Source: Halichondria panicea
Taxonomy: Eukaryota > Porifera > Demospongiae > Suberitida > Halichondriidae
DNA: 64,000 nucleotides
Direction of reading: 5' to 3'
NCBI RefSeq assembly: GCF_963675165.1
Contig: NC_087377.1
Location: 7,643,122-7,707,121 of the forward strand
Shown here: positions 12,601 to 23,714 of the stretch, piece by piece
Position numbering within the stretch: position 1 is the first letter of the stretch
Layout of the letters: each line of letters opens with the position of its first letter
Made by a program: the position numbers and the translations under genes
Notes under the pieces: generated by a model
Databases searched by the model: none
The model's input: the letters and a program-made list of their open reading frames with translations, nothing else
Told to the model about the DNA's origin: nothing

Positions 12601-13394
12601 AGGAGAGGTATCGCTCATTATGCAACTGGATCCACCCACCAGTAAGTACCTCTGTAGATTTTCAGAACTAACATAATTATTATTCAATGTTTTTCTATTG
12701 CAGCTGCTCCCACTACATCTCCAACATCTGATCCACAAACAGACCCACCTCCTCCTGATATGGAGTCCCTGCCAACACCAGTTATCGTTGGTAGGTTTCT
12801 AGCGCTGTAAAAGTGTATCATAATGATTCTATCCATTCACTGTCACAGCAGCAGTTATAGCTGGTAAGTCAATACCTACAGAGCACTGACTTTGTATAGC
12901 ATGAGAAACCATCAGTTTTGTAAATATCTATGCCGTTTACTTTGAATGGATTCAGGTTAAGGTACACTCTAAAAGAATGGTTATCATGCACATTTTTAGG
13001 TTTGGTGATTCTGCTATTGCTTGTGGTCACCGCTGTTGGAACTGTCGTTGTGATTTTAAGGAAACGGAAACGAAATGAAGGTACCAAAATCATTTGTCAA
13101 CTTGTCTTGAACAATTGACATGCAGTTGAGGTTCCAGAGTCAGATGGAAGAGTGGATTGGTCATCAACATTTGCAGGGATTGAGCAGCCCAACGAAGCTT
13201 ATGCTTCAGTACTCAAGAGGAACATTGCCTATGAGCAGACAAAGAAACCATGGAGACAGAGGATCGATGACTCACAAGCTCCGGCAGCAACAGAGGGAGT
13301 GTATGAAAGCATTGAGCCAGTTCATGAGTACGAGGATGTGTTGCCTCAGGGAAAAGCAAGTCGTGAAATTATGTTAACATTAACTGAAACTTAG
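9698..13394 (+). CDS. receptor B: type I Ig/FN3 membrane receptor with short tyrosine tail
   Basis: Exons: 9698-9776 (signal peptide), 10918-11223 (Ig; Cys in FRCQY and VLCRA, Trp in YDWAIN), 11280-11561 (FN3-like), 11626-? (linker), 11737-11932 (second FN3 half), 11981-12301 and 12354-12641 (two unrecognised domains), 12704-12790 (Pro-rich stalk), 12849-12863 (5-residue exon), 13000-13080 (transmembrane helix then RKRKRNE) and 13126-13394 (tail). Most introns are phase 1. The tail has YASV, YEQT, YESI and YEDV. The usual exon-4 donor is deleted: D has GCCACTGTGAGT where B has only AGT. Read-through reaches TAA at 11700-11702. A weak GTATAA at 11697 would keep frame and give about 664 aa. It is therefore either a receptor using a weak donor or a truncated secreted form. 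Start: first ATG of two adjacent ones. Confidence 0.75.
11626..11702 (+). other. exon 4 of B with deleted splice donor
   Basis: The acceptor at 11624-11625 and the reading GSGEQRRIREN...KLVEF match exon 4 of D (28338-28402) and F (53565-53629). In D the exon ends at GAGGCCACT before GTGAGT. In B nine bases, including the donor G-T, are gone, so the frame runs on through SHCIV to TAA at 11700-11702. Skipping the exon would change phase and stop soon after. Confidence 0.8.
13126..13394 (+). other. short cytoplasmic tyrosine-tail exon (B)
   Basis: This is the reference copy of the short tail: VEVPESDGRVDWSSTF, then four tyrosine sites (NEAYASVL, AYEQTKK, VYESIEP, HEYEDVLP). YESI and YEDV resemble the acidic pYEEI-like sites favoured by Src-family SH2 domains. 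The exon is almost identical in C (17361-17623), D (30056-30322), D' (31664-31932), G (fused) and A, across both ectodomain types. Confidence 0.75.
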
Positions 13395-13627
13395 TTTTAC
13401 CCTACCAGATTTTATACCGCTTTTAATTTTATCCCACAGTTACATGCAATTGTACAATGTATCACTACGATTATACATCATAGATCTAACATGTAATTAT
13501 TACTATTGTGATCTTTACCAGTCCCTTTAATGTACTAGATAACAGTCCCTGGCCCTATAGTCATACTATAGATCTATGATTCATTTTCTACTACATAGCT
13601 ATAGCTTGGCACACCTACTATGCTTTG
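13395..13627. promoter_or_regulatory. 233 bp gap between B stop and C start
   Basis: Only 233 bp separate the B stop codon from the C start codon, on the same strand. The stretch holds the 3' UTR of B, the promoter and 5' UTR of C, or the gap allows read-through. The block TGTGATCTTTACCAGTCCCT at about 13506 is shared with the region upstream of A and G. No polyadenylation or TATA signal stands out clearly. Confidence 0.4.
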
Positions 13628-16600
13628 ATGGATGACACTAGTTTGACATTCCTTCTGTTTGTGGGGACATTCACCATAGCTGTAAAAGGTATGTAAGTAA
13701 GTAGACTAGCTACCGTAAGACCACCTCGCTCCAAATATAGCGACACCCTCAGCCTCGAGCTCAGGCAATTTTCTGACCTCTAAAAGTCAGTCTCGCTCAG
13801 CCAGCCCCATTATTTGAACGCTGAGGTCGATAACAATTTTAATTGTGGCTGGTGCAAGACTATCTAAAAGTAGCAATTACAAAAAAATAATGTCACATCC
13901 TAAACGGAGGTAGATTATTAGAGCCACACACGTACCCTAGCCTCGATTATAGCCCACTAGAAAATACATGTTTTTTATGCGGCCTGAAATCGAGATTAAG
14001 ATGTCCCTCTAAATATGCGACACCAGGATACCAACATAATTTTTCAACGCGACCTGTGGAATCGTAATTATTTAAAAGTGTCCCCTTAAATCGTGGTATT
14101 ACGGTATGCATGGTCTTGGGATTATTTTGCTATTCAGAAATTCTTATCGCAATTGGGCCCAATATTATTAATTTATTATTGGTATATACTCTTGCTATTT
14201 ATAGACTAATGCTACCACAATTGAGATTGTGGATGTAATTAAAAGAATGTGGCAGACTGATGGCCCATAGTGTAGTTTTCTTCTAATTACAGCGCCACCA
14301 TAATAAAACGCTCCAGTGGCAAGTAAAGTCTGGAATTATTTTTATTGGTGGGTTATTAGAACACAGCCTAAAATCGTTCAACGCTATCTATACGTACACA
14401 ACGCGTACAGTTGATCCATTTATAGCCCAGCTACTATCATGTACTTTTACATTAACTCTAAGTCCCACTCCAATAAGCGCCAAACTAGATTTTTCCCCTT
14501 GTTCTATTTGTGCGTTGCTGTATATAATTAGAAGAAGACGATAGTTATAGATGTAACATTTACTGTATTATCAAATTATTAGGTCTGTTGTGCAATAATA
14601 GGAGTACTATTTCGAAACATACACAAGAAGAGTACTATTAATTTTTTGTTCGTATCATAATTATAGGTATAATTATAGTGATGTACATAATTATATTCAA
14701 TTGGCCTTTCCATCTTCCTAGTACTATACATTATCGTGCATGTACACAGCCCAGCAGTTTACAATTGAGCCTGAGTCAGTGGTACAAGCCGAGGGATTAT
14801 TGGCAGAATTTGAGTGCCTGTCTCCTGGAGCACTAGGTCATATTTGGTTTGTGAATGGTATAGGGTCTACAAGCCTTACATCTGAAATCAGAGTAGTTGA
14901 AGGAAGTGAAGGTCGTCCCTCAGTGCTGACCATTCCAGCTAGCTCACAGTTCAACAACAGTGTCATTCAGTGTGCAGCAGCTTCAGTGAGTGGTGTAGTG
15001 TTCTCAAAGAATGCAACCTTGATATTTGGTGAGTGATGTATTTGTAGAAAGTATGCCTTGAGTTGCTGTACTTATTTTCTCAGAGCGTGTAATTCTTGAG
15101 GTGTTGAATGGTGAAACCAAAATTACCGTCTCCGTAATGAATAATTTCACTATGAATAACCTCGCCTATCGTGTGGACATCTCCCTGGTGCCTCTTGTCA
15201 CCAATGAGATGGTTGCGCTTTCTCCTCTAAATGGGATTCAAAATCAAGTGCAATTTAATTATCAACAACTTAAGAACCACACTGTCTGTGATATATTCAC
15301 CTTCACTGTAACTCCAATTACTAGTGAGTCAGGAATGGAAGGAAGGTCCAGTGAACCAGTCACTGGGTTCTTTACACGAGTAACAGGTACTGTGTGAATT
15401 TATTAAATGTGTTTTAAGGTTGACGATTACCACAGATAATAACAATGTCGCTCCCCTCATCAGTCAGGGAAGAAATGTGTTGAGGAAAATAGTACATCTC
15501 GGTGGTATGGTAAGAGACGTATTGACTGTAAGACACACTTATTCAGCTCACCTCACAGGTACCCAACTGTACCAGCTTCACCTCCTACCAAGTGACCTCT
15601 GACATATCACCACCCATCAATAAGACCATCGAAGATCCCCAAATGATAAATGTCTCTCTTCCCACTGACCGGATAATCAACATATCTGTGACATTTACTT
15701 CGATCATGGGTGTGCGCCTCATATTCAAGGACATGCTAATCAGTAAGTCATGTTATTCAGTAGTAGTTACAGTAGAACCTCAATTATCCGGCCCTCTATT
15801 ATCTGAAACCTCGATTATCCGGCTTGGCAATTTTTTCTGAAAATGGGCGTGTTCCTTAATGCGCATGTACAATTACCTGCTGTTACCGTGGACACAGGCA
15901 TGTTTATTTTTTGCCAGAGTTTCATCTAGTGGGGGGGGGTTAACCTTCCCCCCCCCCCCCAAATACTCATCTTCTCCCCCAAAATGTGTGTATATAATAA
16001 TGACATCATCACATTAGTACTGTCTATGATGTGCAATATGTAACTAGATCTACTGTAATGCACTAGTATGTAATAATGGGTGTGATCAACACATGTGGGA
16101 GTAGCCAAACATTTTGCGGCGTGCGTAAACCTTCCCCCCCCCCCCAAACTTTTAATCCTAGATGAAACCCTGTTTGCGCCACAGACACTGCTGTTTATTA
16201 TCAAGACATGGTGGTTTATCCATTCGATTATCTAGCATATTAAGTTATCTGGTCTGCCTCTGGAACCAAAGTGTCCGGATAATTGAAATTCTACTGTATT
16301 TAATATTTACAACATTTTCCATAGGAACAACTGATGTTCAAGATTTGAGTGTGGACGTTTGCCCTGAAGGAAACTGTGCGAGCATTGAGTATGTTGAAGG
16401 TACCATCTCTCCCGGAGCTCTTGTCTGTGTGATAGGTGTATTGTCTGACAACTCATTGGACTTAGAAAGCATAAGGCTGCTGCCAATTCGACGGAATATA
16501 AGTGACCATTTTACCATCCCGGTGGCTGTTAGTGGAAATTACAGTGTGGTTGCATTTGACCTTGAGAACAACAATATGAGTGTACCAAGAATTCCCATGT

Positions 16601-17623
16601 CTGTGGCGGCTGACGATGAAACTATGTTTTTGAGTAATGGTGAGTCGACCAGTGTGTCAATCTTGTACATGTACCTTCTTTTGTAGTAATTTATTTTTGG
16701 TTACCATTTCCTCAGAATCTTCCAGTGAACCAAATTCTCCACCTAATTCTGAGGGCATCACTGTCACTAAACTATCAAATGGAAGTGCTGAAGTGACCTG
16801 CACTACCACTGGCCAGAGTTGTCTAGCGTTGTTTCAATCTAAAACCTCTCCAACCTCTCTTGATCCGATGGTGATGATTGGTTTTATTGAATCACCTAAT
16901 GACAGAACCACTGTCACTCTTAATGCCACTTCCGATGTTTATGTGGTAGTGTACACTTGGAACAGTGATTCTGGTGAGACCATCTTTGATGGGAAGGTAT
17001 CCTTCATTAGTCAAGTGGAGCTACCAACTAGTAAGCCCAGAGTTAGTTTCAGTTCAGAATTGTATGCACTCTAGCTTTTGCAGCTCCTCCCCCTACACAA
17101 TCACCTCCTGATACTACTGGATCTCCAGTTCCATCGCCCATGATAGTACTAATAGCAGGTGAATGGTGGCAATTTATGGCTGGCTGCATGTGTACATTGT
17201 ATTTTGTCTGTTATAAAGGTATCATAACCGTGGTCGTGGTACTGCTTCTCCTGATAGTCACCGTAGCTATTGTTGCATGTAGCCGTGGTTATTGTGAAGA
17301 GAAAACAAAGAGGTGATATCAATTAGTTAAATTTTTTCATGTCACTTCTTCTCAACACAGTTGAGGTTCCAGAGTCAGATGGAATAGTGGATTGGTCATC
17401 AACATTTGCAGGAATTGAGCAGCCTAACGAAGCTTATGCTCCAGTACTCAAGAGGAAAATTGCTCATGAGCAGACAAAGAAACCACGGGGACAAAGGGTC
17501 GATGACTCACAAGCCCCGGCAACAACAGAGGGAGAGTATGAAAGCATTGAGCCAGTTCATGAGTATGAGGATGTGTTGCCTCAGGGAAAAGCAAGTCGTG
17601 CAAATTATGTTAACGTTAACTGA
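13628..17623 (+). CDS. receptor C: type II Ig/FN3 membrane receptor, tail out of frame
   Basis: Exons: 13628-13688 (signal peptide, MDDTSLTFLLFVGTFTIAVK), 14750-15028 (Ig; FECLSPG, HIWFVNG, VIQCAA), 15084-15386 (FN3-like), 15436-15509 (linker), 15559-15742 (second FN3 half), 16325-16639 and 16716-17030 (two unrecognised domains), 17084-17158 (Pro/Ser stalk), 17219-17312 (transmembrane helix) and 17361-17623 (tail). All ectodomain exons are open and in phase. Compared with G, the TM exon has a 7 bp insertion (GTTGCAT, about 17272-17278), so splicing at the normal donor gives phase 2 and stops at TGA 17362-17364, about 567 aa without the tail. A weak GTAGCC donor at 17279 would restore the tail frame. 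The tail exon itself is intact, so the loss is recent or bypassed. Confidence 0.75.
13712..14106. mobile_element. MITE in intron 1 of C
   Basis: It starts ACCGTAAGACCACCTCGCTCC and ends CCTTAAATCGTGGTATTACGGTA, an inverted pair related to the ends of the element at 2926-3064. The interior has further inverted blocks (TCGATTATAGCC) but no coding frame. Confidence 0.6.
15770..16296. mobile_element. Tigger/pogo-like non-autonomous DNA transposon in intron 5 of C
   Basis: Terminal inverted repeats CAGTAGAACCTCAATTATCC (15770) and GGATAATTGAAATTCTACTG (ending 16296), flanked by TA on both sides. These ends match the pattern of the pogo/Tigger group, which inserts at TA. The interior carries C-rich and G-rich runs in opposite orientation (about 15931-15960 and 16130-16148). 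No transposase is present. Confidence 0.8.
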
Positions 17624-18579
17624 CAGATTTCTACATTTATTTTTATCCCACACATTAATTTGTATACCGTATAGCGGGAAATATTCGCTGGTGCACATTT
17701 TCACTATTTGCATGTGCTACAGAGCCCTCAGCAGAAATGTTCGTGGGTTTAACTTTTAGTATTCGCGTTTCAATGGCAGGAAACCACACCCACTAACAGC
17801 TTTGCATGTGAAATTCATTAATTGTTAGTGGCCCTGTAATTAGAAGTAACTGTAACTGTGTATGATCAAATGTGCTTAGTTTGATCTACACGTATTGTGC
17901 ACTTCACCAGAATGGACAACTGAAACACACACACAATAATATTTACACCTTAATGATAGAGGAGTACTATTTTTGCTATCAAAGGTATACCCCTCCGGTA
18001 GTGATGTCAATTAATAATAATGTGTACTAGACGTATTAGAGATGTGCGGTCTGGGATATATACGCTTCAACTGCATCCCAATCAATCAATCGCAATTCAC
18101 ATGCTAGAATATTTTGCAAGCATCAAACATAATATTATGCGAACATTGCGAGCTAGGATTGATCACAACAATAAAATAGCAAAACCAAATTAGTGCTGCA
18201 CACGATCCTTGTCAGAAAGCAATAATTAGATCAATTTTTCTGCTGATTTGGCTTATCAGTTTTTCACCAGCAATATTTTAGTAATACAATTTATACGGCT
18301 TGTCTTTTCATTATTTGACATTTCTTTTTTAGTCACGGTTTAATAATAAAAGCTGTTGTGTAAGATGTTTGTTTTAGTTTGACTTTATTTATAGTTGTCC
18401 AAACTGAAGATGAATGTTTATACACATTCTCCATTGAGTGCACTTTTCTATACTACATGGTTGTGGGGTTGTGGTTAATTGTCATGGTAGCATTCCGTAA
18501 ACTGGTCAGCTTAGAATGCATTCTTGTATTTGATGATACTTTCCAGAGACAATCATTTTCTCCAAATGTGCTTATATAT

Positions 18580-19610
18580 GGAACGCCGTTTGCGACAAAA
18601 TTCAGGCAGAATCTGATAGGCATGTGCATCCAATATAAAATCGATTTTTGAAGATCGATTTTTAATAATCGATTTTTTACAGTTGATTTTCGATTTACAC
18701 GTGAACGATCTTTGACAATCGATCTGATAATCGATTTTTGAAATTCGATTTTTGATAATCGATTTTTGAAATTCGATTTTTGATAATCGATTATTGAAAT
18801 TTGATTTTTGATAATCGATTTTTGAAATTCGATTTTTGATAATCGATTTTTAAAAATCGATTACAAAAATCGCAATTGATTGATATACTAGCCTCGAATC
18901 CAGGCCGATTAAAATGGATTCAAGGCTACAGTTAGGCCGCCCTTGAAACTCAGAACATGCACAAACTCCTTCTCCGCGGCCTGGAATCAAAGCTTGGCTT
19001 GGTTAGCTATCTCACATGATAGACTATAACGCAAAAGCGAAACATTATTGTTTTTTGGAACCATTAAAAAGGAGGGCTATAAGTCACAGTAAAAATCATT
19101 AATTTTAGAACTGCTCAGTTGGTGCTATCTTATTTAGTTTCTTCATGCACCCATTTTTGTATGCTTTCTCGCCAGCACTGTTTTATTTGGCCATCTTGTG
19201 TGTGCTTAGAGAAAGAGCTGAGAAAGAGTTTGGTGATTCCAGATAGAATAGAAGTCATGAATAGTGGCTTCTTCAATGGATAGTATCACGTGATACAGCT
19301 TTAGACAGGGGCCCCCCCAGCCCACCTTCAGAGCAGTTCTAAAATCGATTATCAAAAATCGAATTTCAATAATGATTATCAAAAATCCATTATCAAAAAT
19401 TGAATTTCAATAATCGATTATCAAAAATCGATTATCAAAAATCGAATTTCAAAAATCGATTATCAGATCGATTGTCAAAGATCGTTCACGTGTAAATCGA
19501 AAATCAACTGTAAAAAATCGATTATTAAAAATCGATCTTCAAAAATCGATTTTATATTGGATGCACACGCCTATCACATTCTGCCTGAATTTTGTCGCAA
19601 ACGGCGTTCC
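18580..19610. repeat. 1 kb palindrome rich in ATCGATTTTTGA satellite
   Basis: The left arm (about 18580-18862) begins GGAACGCCGTTTGCGACAAA. The right arm (about 19342-19610) ends with its reverse complement. Inside the arms a unit of about 28 bp (TTGATAATCGATTTTTGAAA...) is repeated several times (18720-18860 and 19340-19480). The 480 bp centre includes a CGAATCCAGGCCGATT block. The whole is an insertion relative to the A-B spacer, right after the block ending TATTTGATGATACT. Confidence 0.85.
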
Positions 19611-19927
19611 ATACTTATAATCTTGCTGTACATTGTTTAGTATACTCTTCTCACACTTAAAAATTGGTTACGGCTCACCGATCATGCTTGTCATCTCAGC
19701 AGAAACTGACACAAATAGTCTGTTATTCAGTGATGGAGCAGTCTTGTGATAATAGACTAGGATAATTAATAGAATGGCTAAGAGTGCAATATGGGATTAA
19801 TAAGCACAAGTAACAAGCAATGGCAAGGCTACTAATTGCACGAATAACCACACTATTCGTGTATGATGAAGTTCTCTGCAGTTTTTATTAACAATTTCGT
19901 CCGCAGCTGTTATTCGAAAACAATCCG

Positions 19928-19982
19928 TTGTCATTGACAGCGTGCAATTACTTGACAGGTAATTGCATGCTGTCAATGACAA
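19928..19982. repeat. 23 bp palindrome
   Basis: Arms 19928-19950 and 19960-19982 match at 22 of 23 positions around 9 nt. The core is TTGTCATTGACAGC. It corresponds in position and sequence to the palindrome at 7910-7968. Confidence 0.8.
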
Positions 19983-21634
19983 TGTGCAATTACTGGACCG
20001 GATGTGACACGGGATTAATTGCTGTATACTCTCCAGCCACTAATTGAGAATTTGGTGTCTACAGATCATCTTTTAGGAAACTATATATACGTAGACCTAC
20101 GTAGTCATAGACCTAATTAATACCTTGATTTTCAAGTTCAGCAAAAGTTCAGAACAGTTTCAATAATGTTGAATACTCAAAGCTGAGAGGGTATCCAGAG
20201 TCTGGAAGCAGGATGAAGTCTTCGAGATCAATGCCACACATTCTCGAAGAGGTAAAACCTGTACAGAACAAGCAAAACAAGGGTTGTAAAAATCACTGAC
20301 CCGGCAATGCACAGTTGAGTTTAACTCACCATAATTGCCCGAACTACATAAAGTATGAATGACATAGATAAGTTTTTATAGTGTGTTATAATACTTCTTA
20401 TGCATGTGCGATTTATTGATTTATTGATCAGAAACCTAGCTGACATAATAATGCAATAATAGACCACACAATTAGTCACCCAAATCAAACTCAAGGAAGA
20501 GGAAACAGGATATGAGCCAGACAGTCACTGTAAATAATAGATTTGTCCTCTGATGTCTCACACTATAAACAAAACATTGCAAACCTGTTCCTGATCAAAA
20601 TATCCTGTGTTTACATTATAGTTGCATAGTCTCTATAATTAAGTGCACTAGCTAGTGGACACCCATATACAGTGCAACCATTCATACAGTGCACTTTTTA
20701 TGTTCTTAGACTATAACATGACAGGGTTCATGACGACTTCATATACTGTAACAACAGAAACATGAAACTGTATATACAACTATAGACTAGCTAGTGGACA
20801 CCCATTCATACAGTACACTTTTTATGTTCTTAGACTATAACATGTCAAGGTTCATGACGACCTCATATACTGAAATATGAACACTATAGACACGTACTGC
20901 TCTGACAAAGTACTACGCATGACTATTTGGTTTCAGTATACGTGAATTAAAGAACATGCATATATACGAGCCTGAGGTACCTTGCAGACCAATTATATAA
21001 TTATAATAGGCTAACTGCAGTGTCAGCAATAATTATCGTGCACTGTGCTGCACAATAATTATATACACGACTGCATGTATAGCTCCTTTATCTATTTTAG
21101 CCAGACACCTCAAGTGTGTTTTCATAACTATGACCAGAAGTGCATGACAATTCTCCTACTATCACTGCAACAAACAGATCTTCCCTAGAATAATTATATT
21201 GCTACACACCTTATGCAGATATATATCACTATCCAAACTGTACACTGCACCTGCCGTGATAAGAGGCCGGCCTGCAGACACTTTGCCCATGTATAGTGAA
21301 TGGTAGTAGCTTACCACACGGACAAACACATTGAACAAACACAGAGTCACAAAATGTAGCATTACCTCATTACCTTGTGACCATTGTGAGCTTAAAAAGA
21401 TGGCATATGCATCAAAACAATGCATGTGCATACAATTAAAGACGACTGCCTTGGAATCACAAACACGCCTTTTTACAAGAGCCAGAATATTAATTACGTA
21501 TAATTATGTTGTTCAGTCTGAGTTTCATGCCCGGATGGTGGCGCTGTAATGATTTAATCGACACAATTATATATCACCTCAAGTCAGTTCCATCCGTGAG
21601 AAATGAGGAGAGACAGGTCTAGTCTGGGATAGGG

Positions 21635-21730
21635 TACCCCGCCGCGCCTAGACTCGCAAGCCGTCACTGTTGCAGGCGAACAGTTCGCCTGCAACAGTGA
21701 CGGCTTGCGAGTCTATGCCGCGCCGGGGTA
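21635..21730. mobile_element. GC-rich near-perfect palindromic insertion
   Basis: Arms 21635-21681 and 21683-21730 pair around a single base. The inner 33 bp are a perfect match (ACTCGCAAGCCGTCACTGTT...). It interrupts the spacer block that is continuous at about 9230-9250, so it is an insertion. Its GC content is far above the surroundings. Confidence 0.85.
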
Positions 21731-21881
21731 GATCTAGATCGGCATGCACACAATCTTGAATTGTATCCAAAGATAATACTAGACAGTGCACCTGGGATAT
21801 GATGGAGGGTAATACTTAATACATTAAAGGGTGAAGAGGTGGCCTTGTTAGCTTCTTTAATAGTTCTGCAAGACTACGATT

Positions 21882-21952
21882 GGTAAAGATCACACTAGAT
21901 CTAGAGCCTTAATAGTAGTTCACTAGACATCTAGTGTGATCTTTACCAATCC
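21882..21952. repeat. palindrome, second copy of GATTGGTAAAGATCACACTAG foldback
   Basis: Same arms as 9412-9493, with a different loop. It sits in the duplicated upstream region of D. Confidence 0.8.
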
Positions 21953-22573
21953 TATAATTGGCTGTGGCTAGCTGTATTAAATATAAAAGTACTACTGTCG
22001 TACAGTATAGTAAAGGTGAGTGATCTGAAGGGGGGTATGTGGGTGTAGATTGTGTCTAGCTGTTGCCATGCATAGATATGCATATGGCTAGATCTAGTCT
22101 AGTCTAGACTGATCTATCAGGTATTAAGGTACCGTAATTAAACTATGTACCGTATATCTTCTAATTTATCGGACAGTAAAAAATAATTATTTTGGAAATT
22201 GTCCGGGTATAATTGGAACAGATTTTTATAGAGCGTGTCCGGAATAATTAGAACAAGCAAGCAGCTGCATGCGAGCTCAGTGGCGTATCCAGCTAGGGGC
22301 TCAGGGTGCTCAAGCACCCCCCTAAGCTTAACATTAATTACTGCAACTTACTGGATAGCTGGGAGCTGAGCCTGAGCTTGCACTACAGAGCTTAGTCTGG
22401 CCACGCCCTCCCATACTTCGTATATGGTCGGGTGAACTTGCAATGAACAGTTCGTGCAGACACCCCAAGATTTTCTTGGGGTGTGAAACCGCTTGTCAAG
22501 TGCCTTGTGGGCCGTTGTGGCCTGTTGTGTAAACTGTTACGTAAGCTATTGCATCACGAAAAAGTAGCTAGAT

Positions 22574-22882
22574 ATGGGCCTCTACTGCTGTTTGTGTGCG
22601 AATGAGTCTCTGGACAACCGAAGGCGAAAGAAGCTCAATGGTCATAGCTGTTCTGAAGCAAGAGAAGTACTTGTGCAGCTCCTTCCAGTACCTCTGCATT
22701 GCATCCCTGAAACGAGTGCTAGTGACAGTATATTGTGTCACCAGTGCGAGAAACAACTGAAGAATGTCCATGCTCAACAAGAAAAGCTATGCAAGGTAAA
22801 GAAGGAAGCAACAGAGCTAATAAATGGTCTGCTTTCAAGACATGCAGAAGATAACTTAACCACCACCGCCAAAAAGAAGTAG
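22574..22882 (+). CDS. small zinc-finger-like protein inside the 4.8 kb element
   Basis: This 102 aa frame begins MGLYCCLCANESLDNRRRKK and contains two Cys pairs: CCLC near residue 5 and LCHQCEKQL near residue 56, with HSCSEA between them. The spacing recalls an N-terminal treble-clef or ZAD-like DNA-binding domain as found in transposon-derived proteins, followed by a Lys/Glu-rich helical segment. A related frame with the same start (MAACMDCYESAPDRRRRRK) lies in a different element at 49545-49970. No catalytic domain follows: after the stop at 22880 comes a PPVSAATIP-like repeat in non-coding frame. It is probably the first exon or a fragment of a larger element-encoded protein. The family call is tentative. 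Confidence 0.45.
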   Translation: MGLYCCLCANESLDNRRRKKLNGHSCSEAREVLVQLLPVPLHCIPETSASDSILCHQCEKQLKNVHAQQEKLCKVKKEATELINGLLSRHAEDNLTTTAKKK

Positions 22883-23084
22883 AGTTATGCAGGAACCCCC
22901 ACACCACCCATTCCATTATCTGTTTCAGTACCAACCATTCCACCAGTGTCAGCAGCAACCATTCCACCGGTGTACGTGTCAGCAGCAACCATTAAAATAA
23001 GAACCATAAGAAATATTGTCTCGGAAAGGAGGGGAGGCAATTAAAGTAGGATCGTCTATACATAACCTTCTACTGACAATGTAA

Positions 23085-23714
23085 AATGTTTCTGTTGTAG
23101 AGGTAGCAGTAAGTGCGTGAACACCGACATTGTCTGGAATGAGGCTCCTTAAATCTCCAATCTCGCGACTCGAAAATCATCTCCCCAGGTTTTAACACAA
23201 TGGGCTTCATCAACTACTACTGCAACGAGATTCTTTATATACGGTGGTGACAGAAGCATATTTCGAAAAATACCCTTCGCTAATATGCTCTCTGGGGAGA
23301 TGAACACCAACTGAGCTTCTCCTTTCAGTACTCTGTTAATAGCACTACGGTCTGTCTGAGCTTCTCCAACGTATTCCACTGTCAATCCTCCAGCTGCATA
23401 CTTTTTTTGTTGATCCATCATCAGCGAAGTGAGAGGACTAATACAAAGTACAATGCTTCCAGATGTTCCTGCAAAACAGAAAAAGGCGTATATATAGGTA
23501 CACTCATACAGCAATTTTAGTTCACCTTTCAATTGGTCAAAGGCCATAGGTAATGCAGCAAAGATTACTGACTTTCCATAGCCGGTTGGCAGTGACACAA
23601 ATGTGTCCTTTCCTCCAATGATTGAGCTTTCATTTGCTCTGGCTTTAAATAATGGATCCCAATTGCTCTAGCACTCTCAATTATCACGTCTTGCATCTTT
23701 ATGTGTCTTTCCAT
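23085..23714 (-). pseudogene. RecQ-like DNA helicase fragment, frameshifted
   Basis: Reading from ATG at 23714 downward: RAIGIHYLKPEQ, then a frameshift near 23630, then GGKDTFVSLPTGYGKS (Walker A, motif I), an intron (23525-23469, GT-AG), IVLCISPLTSLMMDQQ (motif Ia), LVFISPES (Ib/Ic region), VVVDEAHCV with WGDDFR (motif II, DEAH box of the RecQ type), a second frameshift near 23160, then EIGDLRSLIPDN and ALTATSTTET (motif III). Motifs IV to VI and the RQC domain are absent, so it cannot be an active helicase. The retained intron shows the fragment came from DNA, not from a processed mRNA. RecQ-like copies of this kind are numerous in sponge and cnidarian genomes. Confidence 0.8.

Noticed and set aside
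13265..13370. A canonical ITAM in the short tail
   Set aside because: YESI and YEDV are separated by 5 residues between the motifs, not the 6-8 of the ITAM pattern, so only tandem SH2-type sites are claimed.
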